From Rhodospirillaceae bacterium (GTDB lineage Bacteria > Pseudomonadota > Alphaproteobacteria > CADEGL01): 8,400 bases of DNA. Both the position numbers and the translations under genes were made by a program. The DNA lies in NCBI GenBank assembly GCA_018699755.1, contig JABIRQ010000097.1:1-8400 (forward strand), given 5' to 3'. Below the pieces are notes generated by a model that searched no databases, was not told the origin of the DNA, and was given only the letters and a program-made list of their open reading frames with translations. This document shows positions 1 through 7,053 of this stretch, one piece after another. How positions within the stretch are numbered: the stretch's first letter is position 1; every line of letters starts with the position of its first letter.

Positions 1-1626
1 CCCGCCGAGATAGACCGGGATGTCCAGCCCCGCCTTCGCCATCTCCGCGCGCAGCCGGGTCAGATAGCTGAGCGCGATGCCGTTATAGGTGCTGAGCGCG
101 ATGAAATCGGCCCCGCCCGCCAGGGCGGCGGCGACCAGGTCGTCGGGGTCGGCGCTGACCCCGCCATCGACCACCGAAACATCCAACCCGCGCATCACCT
201 GTTCCAGCAGGATCTTGCCGTATTCGTGCACGTCGGTGGTGGCGACGCAGGCGGTATAGCCACGCCCCCGAATCGCCGCGGCCTGGTCTTCGGGCAGACC
301 GGCCAGGACCGCCGCGCCCGCCGCTTCCAATTCGGCGATATTCTCGACCAGCACGAGGGGCCGCCGCCCGCGCGGGCTGGCCGCGTCCTCTTCGCCCGGG
401 CCGAACCAGGCCTCCAGGTTCTTGGCGCCGGCGCGCCGAATGGAAAGCAGCAATTCCAGCGGGTTGTCCGTATCGATGCCCGCTTCGCCGAAGCCCTTGA
501 GCAGATTGTCGCGGAACCGTTCGCCGCCCGCCATTAAATCGTCGGCCACCGCGTCCACCGCCTCGACGTTCAGCATCGGCTCGACGGTGTGCGCGCGTTC
601 GATCAGGCGGTTGGCGAAGACATGGACGTCGATGATCTCGTCGGTGTCGGGGATGCGCTCGTATTCGGTCACCGGGATCGGCGTCACCGCATGGCCCGAG
701 GGCGCCAGGCGCTGGGCCGCGATATCGAAGGTCAGGTAGTTGGCGAGCACGGCCCGATTCGCCGTGTGGTCCCGGTCGTATTTCGTCGTGCTGCCATAGA
801 CCATCGGACCGGGATGATTCGCCACGCGGCCGATCGCGCGCTGGAAGGCCATGCGGTTCATCGGGTCCGCGAACATGTTGCCGAAGACCGTGGCGTAACG
901 CGCGCCCATCAGGGTTTCGACGATGCGCTGTTCGACCAGAACCAGGCCGAAATTGCAGGACAGATCGGTGAAGAGCGGGCCGAAGCCGTCATCCGTGTTC
1001 GCGGTGACGACGATTTCCGCGGGTTGGGCGGCGACCAGGGCCAGCGCCTTGACGATGGCCGCCGTCATCGCGACGTCGTCGTCCATGTAGAGCATGCGAT
1101 AGGCGTAGTAGCTGCCGAGATTGCCCATGGTCGTGGCGCCGGCCCGAATCGCCATGGAGGCGTTCTCGACGGCGGCCGGCTGGCCGATCATGTAGTCGCC
1201 GAAATGGGGGGCGACCGGCGCGGCGCGGGTCAGGCGTAACCAAGCCTCCTCGTCATCGAGGATCAGGCTCGCCCCTTTCCCCATCTCCGCCCGCATATGC
1301 GGCGGATAGCCCATGTTCTCGTCGAAGCAGTAGCCGAAGCGGTCGATGCGGTAGCCCTTCTTGTCCAGGGCCTCCCAGATCTCGGCGCAGGATCGGGCCG
1401 TCTTCGCCGCGTCGTTGAAGCCGATATGGGCGTGCAGCATGACCCGCCCCTCGGCCACGCAGCGCCGCTTGTATTCGGCCTCCGAATCGACGCCGTAATG
1501 GTCGAGAAAGGCATTACGCCCCGGCGTCACGCTCTCGGCCAGCTTGCGCCCTTCGGCGATCAGCGCGGCGATATCCGGCAATTCGGGCTCGGGCAGAAGC
1601 TGGGCGCGTTCGCGAAGCTCGATCAT
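1..1626 (-). CDS. B12-dependent carbon-skeleton mutase-like protein, copy 4 of the tandem array (class II; C-terminus cut by window edge)
   Basis: This gene is open for 542 codons and runs off the left edge, so about 50 C-terminal residues are missing compared with its neighbours. ATG at 1624-1626 follows a strong GGAGGGA, and the N-terminus aligns with the other copies. Residues about 40-350 form the putative substrate-binding barrel, with the array-wide motifs HYGV (43-46), YKRRC (52-56), AEGR (58-61), MGYP (105-108), MRAEM (111-115) and GNL (168-170). The loop at 176-181 reads YRMLYM. The linker carries a class II VLVENIAELE stretch. The B12 domain starts near 458 with DVHEYG (D465, H467 as predicted lower cobalt ligand, G470), then STY at 512-514 and GG at 541-542, the last residues visible. 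The spacing matches base-off/His-on cobalamin domains of glutamate mutase type. Expected role: adenosylcobalamin radical rearrangement of an acid substrate in the cytosol. It starts 13 bp after the stop of the next gene upstream, its closest relative. Family level is well supported; substrate unknown. Confidence 0.8.
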   Translation of the reverse strand, partial: MIELRERAQLLPEPELPDIAALIAEGRKLAESVTPGRNAFLDHYGVDSEAEYKRRCVAEGRVMLHAHIGFNDAAKTARSCAEIWEALDKKGYRIDRFGYCFDENMGYPPHMRAEMGKGASLILDDEEAWLRLTRAAPVAPHFGDYMIGQPAAVENASMAIRAGATTMGNLGSYYAYRMLYMDDDVAMTAAIVKALALVAAQPAEIVVTANTDDGFGPLFTDLSCNFGLVLVEQRIVETLMGARYATVFGNMFADPMNRMAFQRAIGRVANHPGPMVYGSTTKYDRDHTANRAVLANYLTFDIAAQRLAPSGHAVTPIPVTEYERIPDTDEIIDVHVFANRLIERAHTVEPMLNVEAVDAVADDLMAGGERFRDNLLKGFGEAGIDTDNPLELLLSIRRAGAKNLEAWFGPGEEDAASPRGRRPLVLVENIAELEAAGAAVLAGLPEDQAAAIRGRGYTACVATTDVHEYGKILLEQVMRGLDVSVVDGGVSADPDDLVAAALAGGADFIALSTYNGIALSYLTRLRAEMAKAGLDIPVYLGG

Positions 1627-1629
1627 TCG

Positions 1630-1636
1630 TCCCTCC
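1630..1636 (-). promoter_or_regulatory. Ribosome binding site of the copy 4 mutase-like gene
   Basis: On the minus strand this reads GGAGGGA, with the GGAGG core ending 5 nt before the ATG at 1626. It lies in the 13 bp between the stop codon of the preceding gene (1640-1642) and the start, so translation is probably coupled but can also initiate on its own. It is among the strongest Shine-Dalgarno sequences in the array. Confidence 0.75.
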
Positions 1637-1639
1637 CCC

Positions 1640-3418
1640 TCAGGCCGCTCTATCGGCCGGTGCGGCATCACCGGCCAGGCGGTTGAGCATGGCATCGACA
1701 TCGCCGCAGACGACGGCGCCGGCCTCGGCCAGGCGGCCGCTGACATCCACCGGCAGGTTGGTGTTCGAGCCGTCGGGCACCTGGTTGAGGCGGCCGCCGA
1801 TATAGACCGGGATATCGAGACCCGCCGCCACCATCGCTTCGCGCAGTCTGGTCAGATAGCTCAAGGCCATGCCGTTATAGGTGCTGAGGGCAATGAAATC
1901 GGCCCCGCTCTCCCCTGCCCTGGCGACCAGTCGCGCAGGATCGGCGCTGACCCCGCCATCGATGGTCTCGACGTCCAAGCCGCGCATGACGTGTTCGAGC
2001 AGCAGCTTGCCGTATTCGTGGACATCGGTCGTGGCAACGCAGGCGGCGTAGCCCCGCCCGGCAATCTTCTCGGCCTGGTCCGTGGGAACGGCGGCCAGGA
2101 TCGCGTCGCCCTTGGCCTCAAGCTCCGCGATGTTCTCGACGAGCACGATGGGTCGGCGGCCGCGCGCCGTCGCCTCATCCTCCTCGCCCGGGCCGTACCA
2201 GCGTTCGAGGTTGCGCGCGCCCGCGCGCTTGACGGCGAGCAGCAGCTCGACCGGGTCCTCCGTGTCGATACCCGCCTCGGCAAAGCCTTTCAGCAGGGCG
2301 TCGCGGAAGCGCTCGCCGCCCGCGACCAGGTCCTCCGCGATCTGGTCCACAACCGCGAAATCGATCAACGGCTCGACCGTCGCCGCCCGTTCGATCAGCC
2401 GGTTGGCGACGACATGGGCCTCGACGATCTCCCCCGGCTCCGGGATGCGGGTGTATTCCGTGACCGGAATCGGGGTTAGGGCATGGCCGGTCGGGCGGTC
2501 GCGCAGGGTGGCGATGTCGAAGGTGAGGTAATGGGACAGGGAGGCGTAATTGGCGTCCAAGTCCGGGCCGTAGAGGGTGGTGGCGCCATAGACCATCGGC
2601 CCCGTCTCTTCCCCCACCATCGCCAAGGCGCGCTGGAAGGCCATGCGGGTCCGGGGGTCGGCGAACATATTGCCGTAGACCGTGGCGTGGCGCGCGCCGA
2701 TCAGAGTCTCGACCAGGTATTTCTCGACGAGCACCAGACCGAAGGTGCAGGCCAGGTCCGTGAACAGGGGGCCGAAGCCGTCATCGGCGTTGGAGCCGAC
2801 ATACATCTCCTTGGGCTGCGCGCCCAGCAGGGCGATAGCCTTGACCGTCGATTCGGCGCGGCCGACCTCGTCCTCAATGTAGAGCAGGCGGTAGTTATAG
2901 AAATGCGACAGGTTGCCCATCATCGTGGCGCCCGTCTCGATCGCCATGGCCGCGTTCTCGAAGGAGGCGGGCTGGCCGATCATGAAGTCGCCGTAATAGG
3001 GCGCGGCCGGCGCGGCGGCGGCGATGGCGTGCCAGGCCTCCTCCGTGTCGTTGATCAGCCCCGTATCCTTGGGCATCTCGGCGCGCATTTCAGGCGGGTA
3101 ACCCATGTTGCGATCGAAGACGAGGCCGAAACGGTCGAGGCGATAGCCCTTCTTGTCCAGCGCCTCCCAGACCTCGGTGCAGGCGCGCGCGGTGCGGAAC
3201 GGATCGCGGTAGCCGATGGCGGCATGGAGCATGACCCGGCCCTCGGCCACGCAGCGGCGTTTGTATTCAGCCTCGGTCTCGACCCCGTAATGGTCGAGAA
3301 AGGCGCAGCGTCCCGGCACGATCCTGCGCGCCATGGCCCGACCCTCGGCCACGACTTCAGCCCCCCGCCGCAATTCCGGCTCGGGGATCAGTTGCGCACG
3401 CTCGCGCAACGCACTCAT
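1640..3418 (-). CDS. B12-dependent carbon-skeleton mutase-like protein, copy 3 of the tandem array (class II)
   Basis: A complete 592-residue protein, predicted cytosolic, with no signal peptide or membrane segment. The N-terminal half carries the shared motifs: HYGV 43-46, YKRRC 52-56, AEGR 58-61, MGYP 105-108, MRAEM 111-115, GDFMIG 143-148, GNL 168-170 and NADDGF near 210-215. The loop at 176-181 reads YRLLYI, similar to copy 4 and unlike copies 1 and 2. A class II linker with VLVENIAELE follows. The cobalamin domain has DVHEYG at 465-470 (H467 predicted to ligate cobalt), STY at 512-514 and GG at 541-542, then the array-wide segment LNQVPDGSNTNLPVDV. It is the most divergent copy in the barrel, with SHF instead of GxY/F at 171-173 and EDE instead of DDD at 182-184. 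Its start overlaps the previous stop as ATGA. Glutamate mutase-like or 2-methyleneglutarate mutase-like chemistry is plausible; the exact reaction is not determined. Confidence 0.82.
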   Translation of the reverse strand: MSALRERAQLIPEPELRRGAEVVAEGRAMARRIVPGRCAFLDHYGVETEAEYKRRCVAEGRVMLHAAIGYRDPFRTARACTEVWEALDKKGYRLDRFGLVFDRNMGYPPEMRAEMPKDTGLINDTEEAWHAIAAAAPAAPYYGDFMIGQPASFENAAMAIETGATMMGNLSHFYNYRLLYIEDEVGRAESTVKAIALLGAQPKEMYVGSNADDGFGPLFTDLACTFGLVLVEKYLVETLIGARHATVYGNMFADPRTRMAFQRALAMVGEETGPMVYGATTLYGPDLDANYASLSHYLTFDIATLRDRPTGHALTPIPVTEYTRIPEPGEIVEAHVVANRLIERAATVEPLIDFAVVDQIAEDLVAGGERFRDALLKGFAEAGIDTEDPVELLLAVKRAGARNLERWYGPGEEDEATARGRRPIVLVENIAELEAKGDAILAAVPTDQAEKIAGRGYAACVATTDVHEYGKLLLEHVMRGLDVETIDGGVSADPARLVARAGESGADFIALSTYNGMALSYLTRLREAMVAAGLDIPVYIGGRLNQVPDGSNTNLPVDVSGRLAEAGAVVCGDVDAMLNRLAGDAAPADRAA

Positions 3419-5202
3419 GACGGCCGCGCCTCTCCGGACTTCGTCGCGGCGATATCGCCCAAGCCCCCGAAGATATCGTCGATGTTGCGGCAGACGACGG
3501 CCCCGGCCTCGGCCAGTTCCCCGCCGATATCGACCGGCAGACTGGTGTTGGAGCCGTCGGGAATGCGGTTGAGTTTGCCGCCGATGAAGACGGGCAGGTC
3601 GATTCCGCGCGCGCGCATCTGGTCTTCCAGATCGCGCAGGAAATCGAGGGCGACCCCGTTATAGGAGCTGAGGGCGATGAAATCGGCGCCCTCGCGCGCC
3701 ACGGTCTCGGCCAGGTCGTTGGGATCGATGCTGACCCCGCCATCGACGATCTCCACACCGAGCCGGCCCAACACGGTCTCAACCAGGATCTTGCCGTATT
3801 CGTGGACGTCGGTGGTGGCGACGCAGCCGCGCAGGCCGGCCACCCGAATCGTCTCGCGCAGGACCGGGTCGAGATTGGCGACACGGCCTTCGCCGGTCTC
3901 CTCCATCTCTTCGATCGAAGTCGAAGTTTCGACCGGCTTGCGGCCCCGCAGGCGGCCCGGCATTTCCTCGCCGGGGCCAAACAGTTCCTCCAGGCGTTTG
4001 GAGCCGGTTCGGCGAATGGCGAGCATCAGTTCCATGGGATCGTTCGTATCGATGCCGCCTTCGGCCAGGCCGTCGAGCACGGCGCGGGCGAAGCGCCGCC
4101 CGCCCTCGACGATGCGGGTGGCCATCGCGTCGGCCTCGGTCGTGTTGTGCATCGCCTCGAACGGGGCTTCCAGTTCGATGGTCCGGTTGGCGATCAGATG
4201 GACCTCGACGATCTCGTCGATATCGGGGATGCGCTCGGCCTCGGTCAGGGGAATCGGCTGGATCGCCTGGCCCGTCGGGCGCAGGCGCTGGGCCAGGGCG
4301 TCGAGCCGCACGTAGTTGGAGAGGGCTGCCGCGTTCAACGCGTGGTCGGATCCATACATGGTGGTTGCGCCGGCGATCAGGGTGCCGGGCGTGTCGGTCA
4401 CCAAAGACAGGGCGCGCTGGAAGGCGAATCGCTTGAGCGGTTTGGAGAAGGTGTTGCCGAAGCAATGGCCGACACGGCCGCCCACCAGGGTCTCGACGAT
4501 ATGCTTCTCGATCAGCACGGCGCCAAGCGAGCAGGCCAGGTCCGAGAACATGGACGCGAAACCGTCGTCGATATTGGAATGGATCAAAACCTCGACCGGC
4601 TGGGAAGCGGCCAGGGCCATGGCCTTGAGCGATTCGGCCGTGACCGCCACGTCATCGTCCCAATGGGGCTGGCGGAAGGTGAAATACTGGCCGAGATTGC
4701 CGATCGAGGTCGAACCGGCGGCCAAGGTCGCGACCGTATTCTCGAAGGCGGCTGGGGTGCCGATCACGAAATCGCCGAAATGGGGCGCGGCGGGCGCGGC
4801 CGCCGTCATTGCCGCCAGGTCCTCGGGGCCCTCGAAGATCAGGCCCGTGCCGCGCGGCATCTCGGCGCGCATGGCGGCCGGATAGCCCATGCTCCAGTCC
4901 AGGCAGATGCCGTAGCGGTCGACCCGGTAGCCCGCCTTGTCCAGCCGCTCCCAGATCTCGCCATAGGCGCGGCGGCTCTTGGCCGGATCGCGGAAGCCGA
5001 TCTGGGCATGCATCATCACCCGCCCCTCGGCCCCGCAGCGCCGCTTGTAATCAGCCTCCGATTCCACGCCGTAGTGATCGTGAAAGGCGGAAGGCCCGAG
5101 GCCGTGGGTCTTCGCCGCCTTGCGACCCTCGTCGAGCAACGCGGCGGAATCCGGAAGCTCGCCCTCCGGCAACACGCGCGCGCGATCGATGGTCTTGTCC
5201 AT
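3415..5202 (-). CDS. B12-dependent carbon-skeleton mutase-like protein, copy 2 of the tandem array (class I)
   Basis: A complete 595-residue protein. The N-terminal domain (about 40-350) carries HYGV 43-46, YKRRC 52-56, AEGR 58-61, SMGYP 104-108, MRAEM 111-115, GDFVIG 143-148, GNLGQYF 168-174 and NIDDGF 210-215. The loop at 176-181 is FRQPHW, the class I signature. The linker around 420-440 holds an acidic STSIEEMEETGEG segment. The B12 domain has an intact DVHEYG (D465, H467, G470), SSY at 512-514 and GG at 541-542, followed by LNRIPDGSNTSLPVDI and a short tail. Both spacers (41 and 26 residues) match cobalamin mutase S domains. The start is 20 bp after the stop of copy 1. No clear Shine-Dalgarno precedes it, so translation probably depends on coupling; the start is kept because its N-terminus aligns with the other copies. 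Conserved Arg54, 55, 61, 112 and 177 are candidates for binding substrate carboxylates (inference). Confidence 0.83.
   Translation of the reverse strand: MDKTIDRARVLPEGELPDSAALLDEGRKAAKTHGLGPSAFHDHYGVESEADYKRRCGAEGRVMMHAQIGFRDPAKSRRAYGEIWERLDKAGYRVDRYGICLDWSMGYPAAMRAEMPRGTGLIFEGPEDLAAMTAAAPAAPHFGDFVIGTPAAFENTVATLAAGSTSIGNLGQYFTFRQPHWDDDVAVTAESLKAMALAASQPVEVLIHSNIDDGFASMFSDLACSLGAVLIEKHIVETLVGGRVGHCFGNTFSKPLKRFAFQRALSLVTDTPGTLIAGATTMYGSDHALNAAALSNYVRLDALAQRLRPTGQAIQPIPLTEAERIPDIDEIVEVHLIANRTIELEAPFEAMHNTTEADAMATRIVEGGRRFARAVLDGLAEGGIDTNDPMELMLAIRRTGSKRLEELFGPGEEMPGRLRGRKPVETSTSIEEMEETGEGRVANLDPVLRETIRVAGLRGCVATTDVHEYGKILVETVLGRLGVEIVDGGVSIDPNDLAETVAREGADFIALSSYNGVALDFLRDLEDQMRARGIDLPVFIGGKLNRIPDGSNTSLPVDIGGELAEAGAVVCRNIDDIFGGLGDIAATKSGEARPS
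3429..3435 (-). promoter_or_regulatory. Ribosome binding site inside the end of copy 2, serving copy 3
   Basis: The minus strand reads GGAGAGG here, 10 nt before the ATG at 3416-3418. The site lies within the last codons of the upstream gene. The start and upstream stop share ATGA (3415-3418), the classic arrangement for translational coupling by terminating and restarting ribosomes. Confidence 0.6.
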
Positions 5203-5222
5203 GGCGGCGGGGCCGGCGGCGC

Positions 5223-7022
5223 TCAGGCCGCGTCTTCCGCGCTGGTCACGGGCGCCACGCGTTCGCGGGCCATAGTTTCGAGCCGAACCAGCATGTCGTC
5301 GAGATTGGCGCAGACGATGGCGCCCGCCTCCGCGATCTCAGCCGTCACGTCGATCGGCAGGCTGGTGTTGCTGGCGTCCGGAATGCGGTTCAAGCGGCCG
5401 CCGATGAAGACCGGCACGTCGAGGCCGAGCTTCGCCATCTCGCTTTTCAGGTCCTGCACGAAGCTCAACGCGATGCCGTTATAAGAGCTGAGGGCGATGA
5501 AATCCGCGCCGGTCTTCTTGGCCTGCTCGGCCAAGTCGTTGGGATCGGTCGAGACCCCGCCATCGGCGATGGGCAGTTCCAGGTTTCGGAACACCGTCTC
5601 GACCAGCACCTTGGCGTATTCGTGGACATCCGTGGTCGCCAGGCAGGGCTTGAGACCCGAAGCCGCGATCACCGCGCGCACCTCGGGGTCGAGCGCGCCG
5701 ACATAGCCCTCGCCGGTGTCCTCCATCTCCTCGATCGAGGTCGAACGCTCCACCGCGCGCCGGCCGCGCAGGCGGTTCGGATCGGGCTGGCCGGGGCCGA
5801 ACATCTCCTCCAGGCGCTTGGAGCCGATGCGCCGGATCGCCAGAAACATCTCGAACGGGTCGGCCGTGTCGATGCCGGCCTCCTCGAAGCCGTCCAGCAC
5901 ATTCGCCTTGAACCTGTGCCCGCCCTCGACGATGCGCGCCGCGACCTCGTCCATCTCGGTGAAATCGAACATCGAATCGAACGGGATTTCGAGCTCGATC
6001 ATCCGGTTCGCCATCAGATGGACGTCGATCACCTCCTCGATATCAGGGATGCGTTCGGCCTCTGTCACCGGCACCGGGTTTACGGCATGACCGGTGGGTC
6101 GCGTCTTCTGGGCCAGGGCGTCGATGCGGATGTAGTTCGCCAGGGCGGCGTAGTTTTCGGCGTGGTTCGGGCCGTACATGGTGGTCGCGCCGTAGACCAT
6201 CGTGCCCGGCGTGTCGGTCACCTGGGCGATGGCGCGCTGGAAGGCCAGGCGCTTATACGGCTTGGAGAAGGTGTTGCCGAAACAATGGCCGACCAAGCCG
6301 CCGAGCAGATCCTCGACGATGTATTTCTCGATCAACACCGCGCCGCAGGAACAGGCGAGGTCCGAGAACAAGGCGGCGAAACCGTCATCCATGTTCGAAT
6401 GGACCAGGATTTCGACCGGCTGGGCGGCGGTCAGCGCGATGGCCTTCACCGTCTCGGCCGTCACCTGGGCGTCGTCGTCCCAATGGGGCTGGCGGAAGGT
6501 GAAGAACTGTCCCAGGTTGCCGATCGCGGTCGAACCCGAAGCCAGAGCCAGGCAGGTGTTCTCGAAGCCGGCCGGGGTGCCGATCACGAAGTCGCCGTAA
6601 TGGGGCGAGGCGGGCGCGGCGCTGGTCAGGCGCAGCAAATCGTCCTCGTCCTCCAGGATCAGGCCCGTGCCGCGCGGCATATCGGCCCGCATGGCGGCGG
6701 GGTAGCCCATGCTCCAATCCAGGCAGATGCCGTAGCGGTCGACCCGGAAGCCCGCCTTGTCGACCTTGTCCCAGATCTCGGCATAGGCCCGCTGGCTCTT
6801 GCCCGGATCGCGGAAGCCGATCTGGGCATGCATCATCACCCGTCCCTCGGCCCCGCAGCGCCGCTTGTATTCGGCCTCGGATTCGACGCCGTAATGCTTC
6901 AGGAAGGTCGATTCGCCGAGCCGATGCGTCGTCGCCGCCTTGCGGCCTTCCGAAATCAGTTCGCCCGCATCGGGCAGTTCCGCCTCCGGAAACACCGCCG
7001 CACGAGTCAAACGCTCCGCCAT
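5223..7022 (-). CDS. B12-dependent carbon-skeleton mutase-like protein, copy 1 of the tandem array (class I, DxHxxA variant)
   Basis: A 599-residue protein. The reading frame stays open upstream to 7523, but ATG at 7020-7022 is chosen: it gives an N-terminus (MAERLTRAAV) aligned with the other copies, has AAGGA 10 nt upstream, and avoids overlapping the dioxygenase gene. The barrel motifs are HYGV 43-46, YKRRC 52-56, AEGR 58-61, MGYP 105-108, GNLGQFF 168-174 and FRQPHW 176-181. The class I acidic linker is STSIEEMEDTGEG. In the cobalamin domain the lower-ligand motif reads DVHEYA: D465 and H467 are kept, but residue 470 is Ala (codon GCC at 5613-5615), where the other three have Gly. The 41 and 26 residue spacers, SSY (512-514) and GG (541-542) are intact. 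It is closest to copy 2, with long stretches of nearly identical DNA. It is the first mutase-like gene after the oxygenase, 31 bp downstream. It may be an active mutase with altered B12 affinity or a regulatory/structural partner. Confidence 0.82.
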   Translation of the reverse strand: MAERLTRAAVFPEAELPDAGELISEGRKAATTHRLGESTFLKHYGVESEAEYKRRCGAEGRVMMHAQIGFRDPGKSQRAYAEIWDKVDKAGFRVDRYGICLDWSMGYPAAMRADMPRGTGLILEDEDDLLRLTSAAPASPHYGDFVIGTPAGFENTCLALASGSTAIGNLGQFFTFRQPHWDDDAQVTAETVKAIALTAAQPVEILVHSNMDDGFAALFSDLACSCGAVLIEKYIVEDLLGGLVGHCFGNTFSKPYKRLAFQRAIAQVTDTPGTMVYGATTMYGPNHAENYAALANYIRIDALAQKTRPTGHAVNPVPVTEAERIPDIEEVIDVHLMANRMIELEIPFDSMFDFTEMDEVAARIVEGGHRFKANVLDGFEEAGIDTADPFEMFLAIRRIGSKRLEEMFGPGQPDPNRLRGRRAVERSTSIEEMEDTGEGYVGALDPEVRAVIAASGLKPCLATTDVHEYAKVLVETVFRNLELPIADGGVSTDPNDLAEQAKKTGADFIALSSYNGIALSFVQDLKSEMAKLGLDVPVFIGGRLNRIPDASNTSLPIDVTAEIAEAGAIVCANLDDMLVRLETMARERVAPVTSAEDAA

Positions 7023-7032
7023 ATCGGGTCTT

Positions 7033-7037
7033 TCCTT
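7033..7037 (-). promoter_or_regulatory. Ribosome binding site deciding the start of copy 1
   Basis: The minus strand reads AAGGA, 10 nt before the ATG at 7022. It lies in the 31 bp between the dioxygenase stop (7054-7056) and this start, and supports the 599-residue form over longer in-frame starts that would lie inside the dioxygenase gene. Confidence 0.55.
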
Positions 7038-7053
7038 CGCTTTCGGCCGCTCT

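Larger units (their letters stand above)
1..7022 (-). repeat. Tandem array of four paralogous mutase-like genes
   Basis: Four homologous genes follow head to tail with unit offsets of 1820, 1784 and 1792 bp between start codons. They are separated by 20 bp, a 4-bp overlap and 13 bp respectively. In every copy the Asp of the B12 motif is residue 465, so no net length change has occurred over the first 470 codons. Sequence resemblance groups copies 1 with 2 and 3 with 4. This fits an ancient duplication into two classes followed by duplication within each class. A further copy could lie beyond the left edge, which this window cannot show. Confidence 0.85.

Noticed and set aside
3802..5484. 560-codon open frame on the plus strand, plus similar frames at 2483-3664, 1544-2479 and 589-1239
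   Set aside because: All are antisense to conserved mutase-like genes. They resemble one another (for example repeated LDQVFLDEH-like and LDDMLLDQH-like segments) only because the sense genes are paralogues.
5223..7022. Copy 1 as a pseudogene because of the Gly470 to Ala change
   Set aside because: The frame is intact, its length is normal, all other motifs and spacings are kept, and it has its own ribosome binding site. A conservative substitution is not evidence of decay.
1..7022. Methionine synthase or corrinoid methyltransferase identity for the array
   Set aside because: These also carry DxHxxG domains, but usually with a helical cap domain before the B12 domain and zinc-thiolate or methyltetrahydrofolate-type domains. 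None of that is visible; the B12 domain follows a long barrel-like domain directly, as in mutases. A methyltransferase-like role is not fully excluded.
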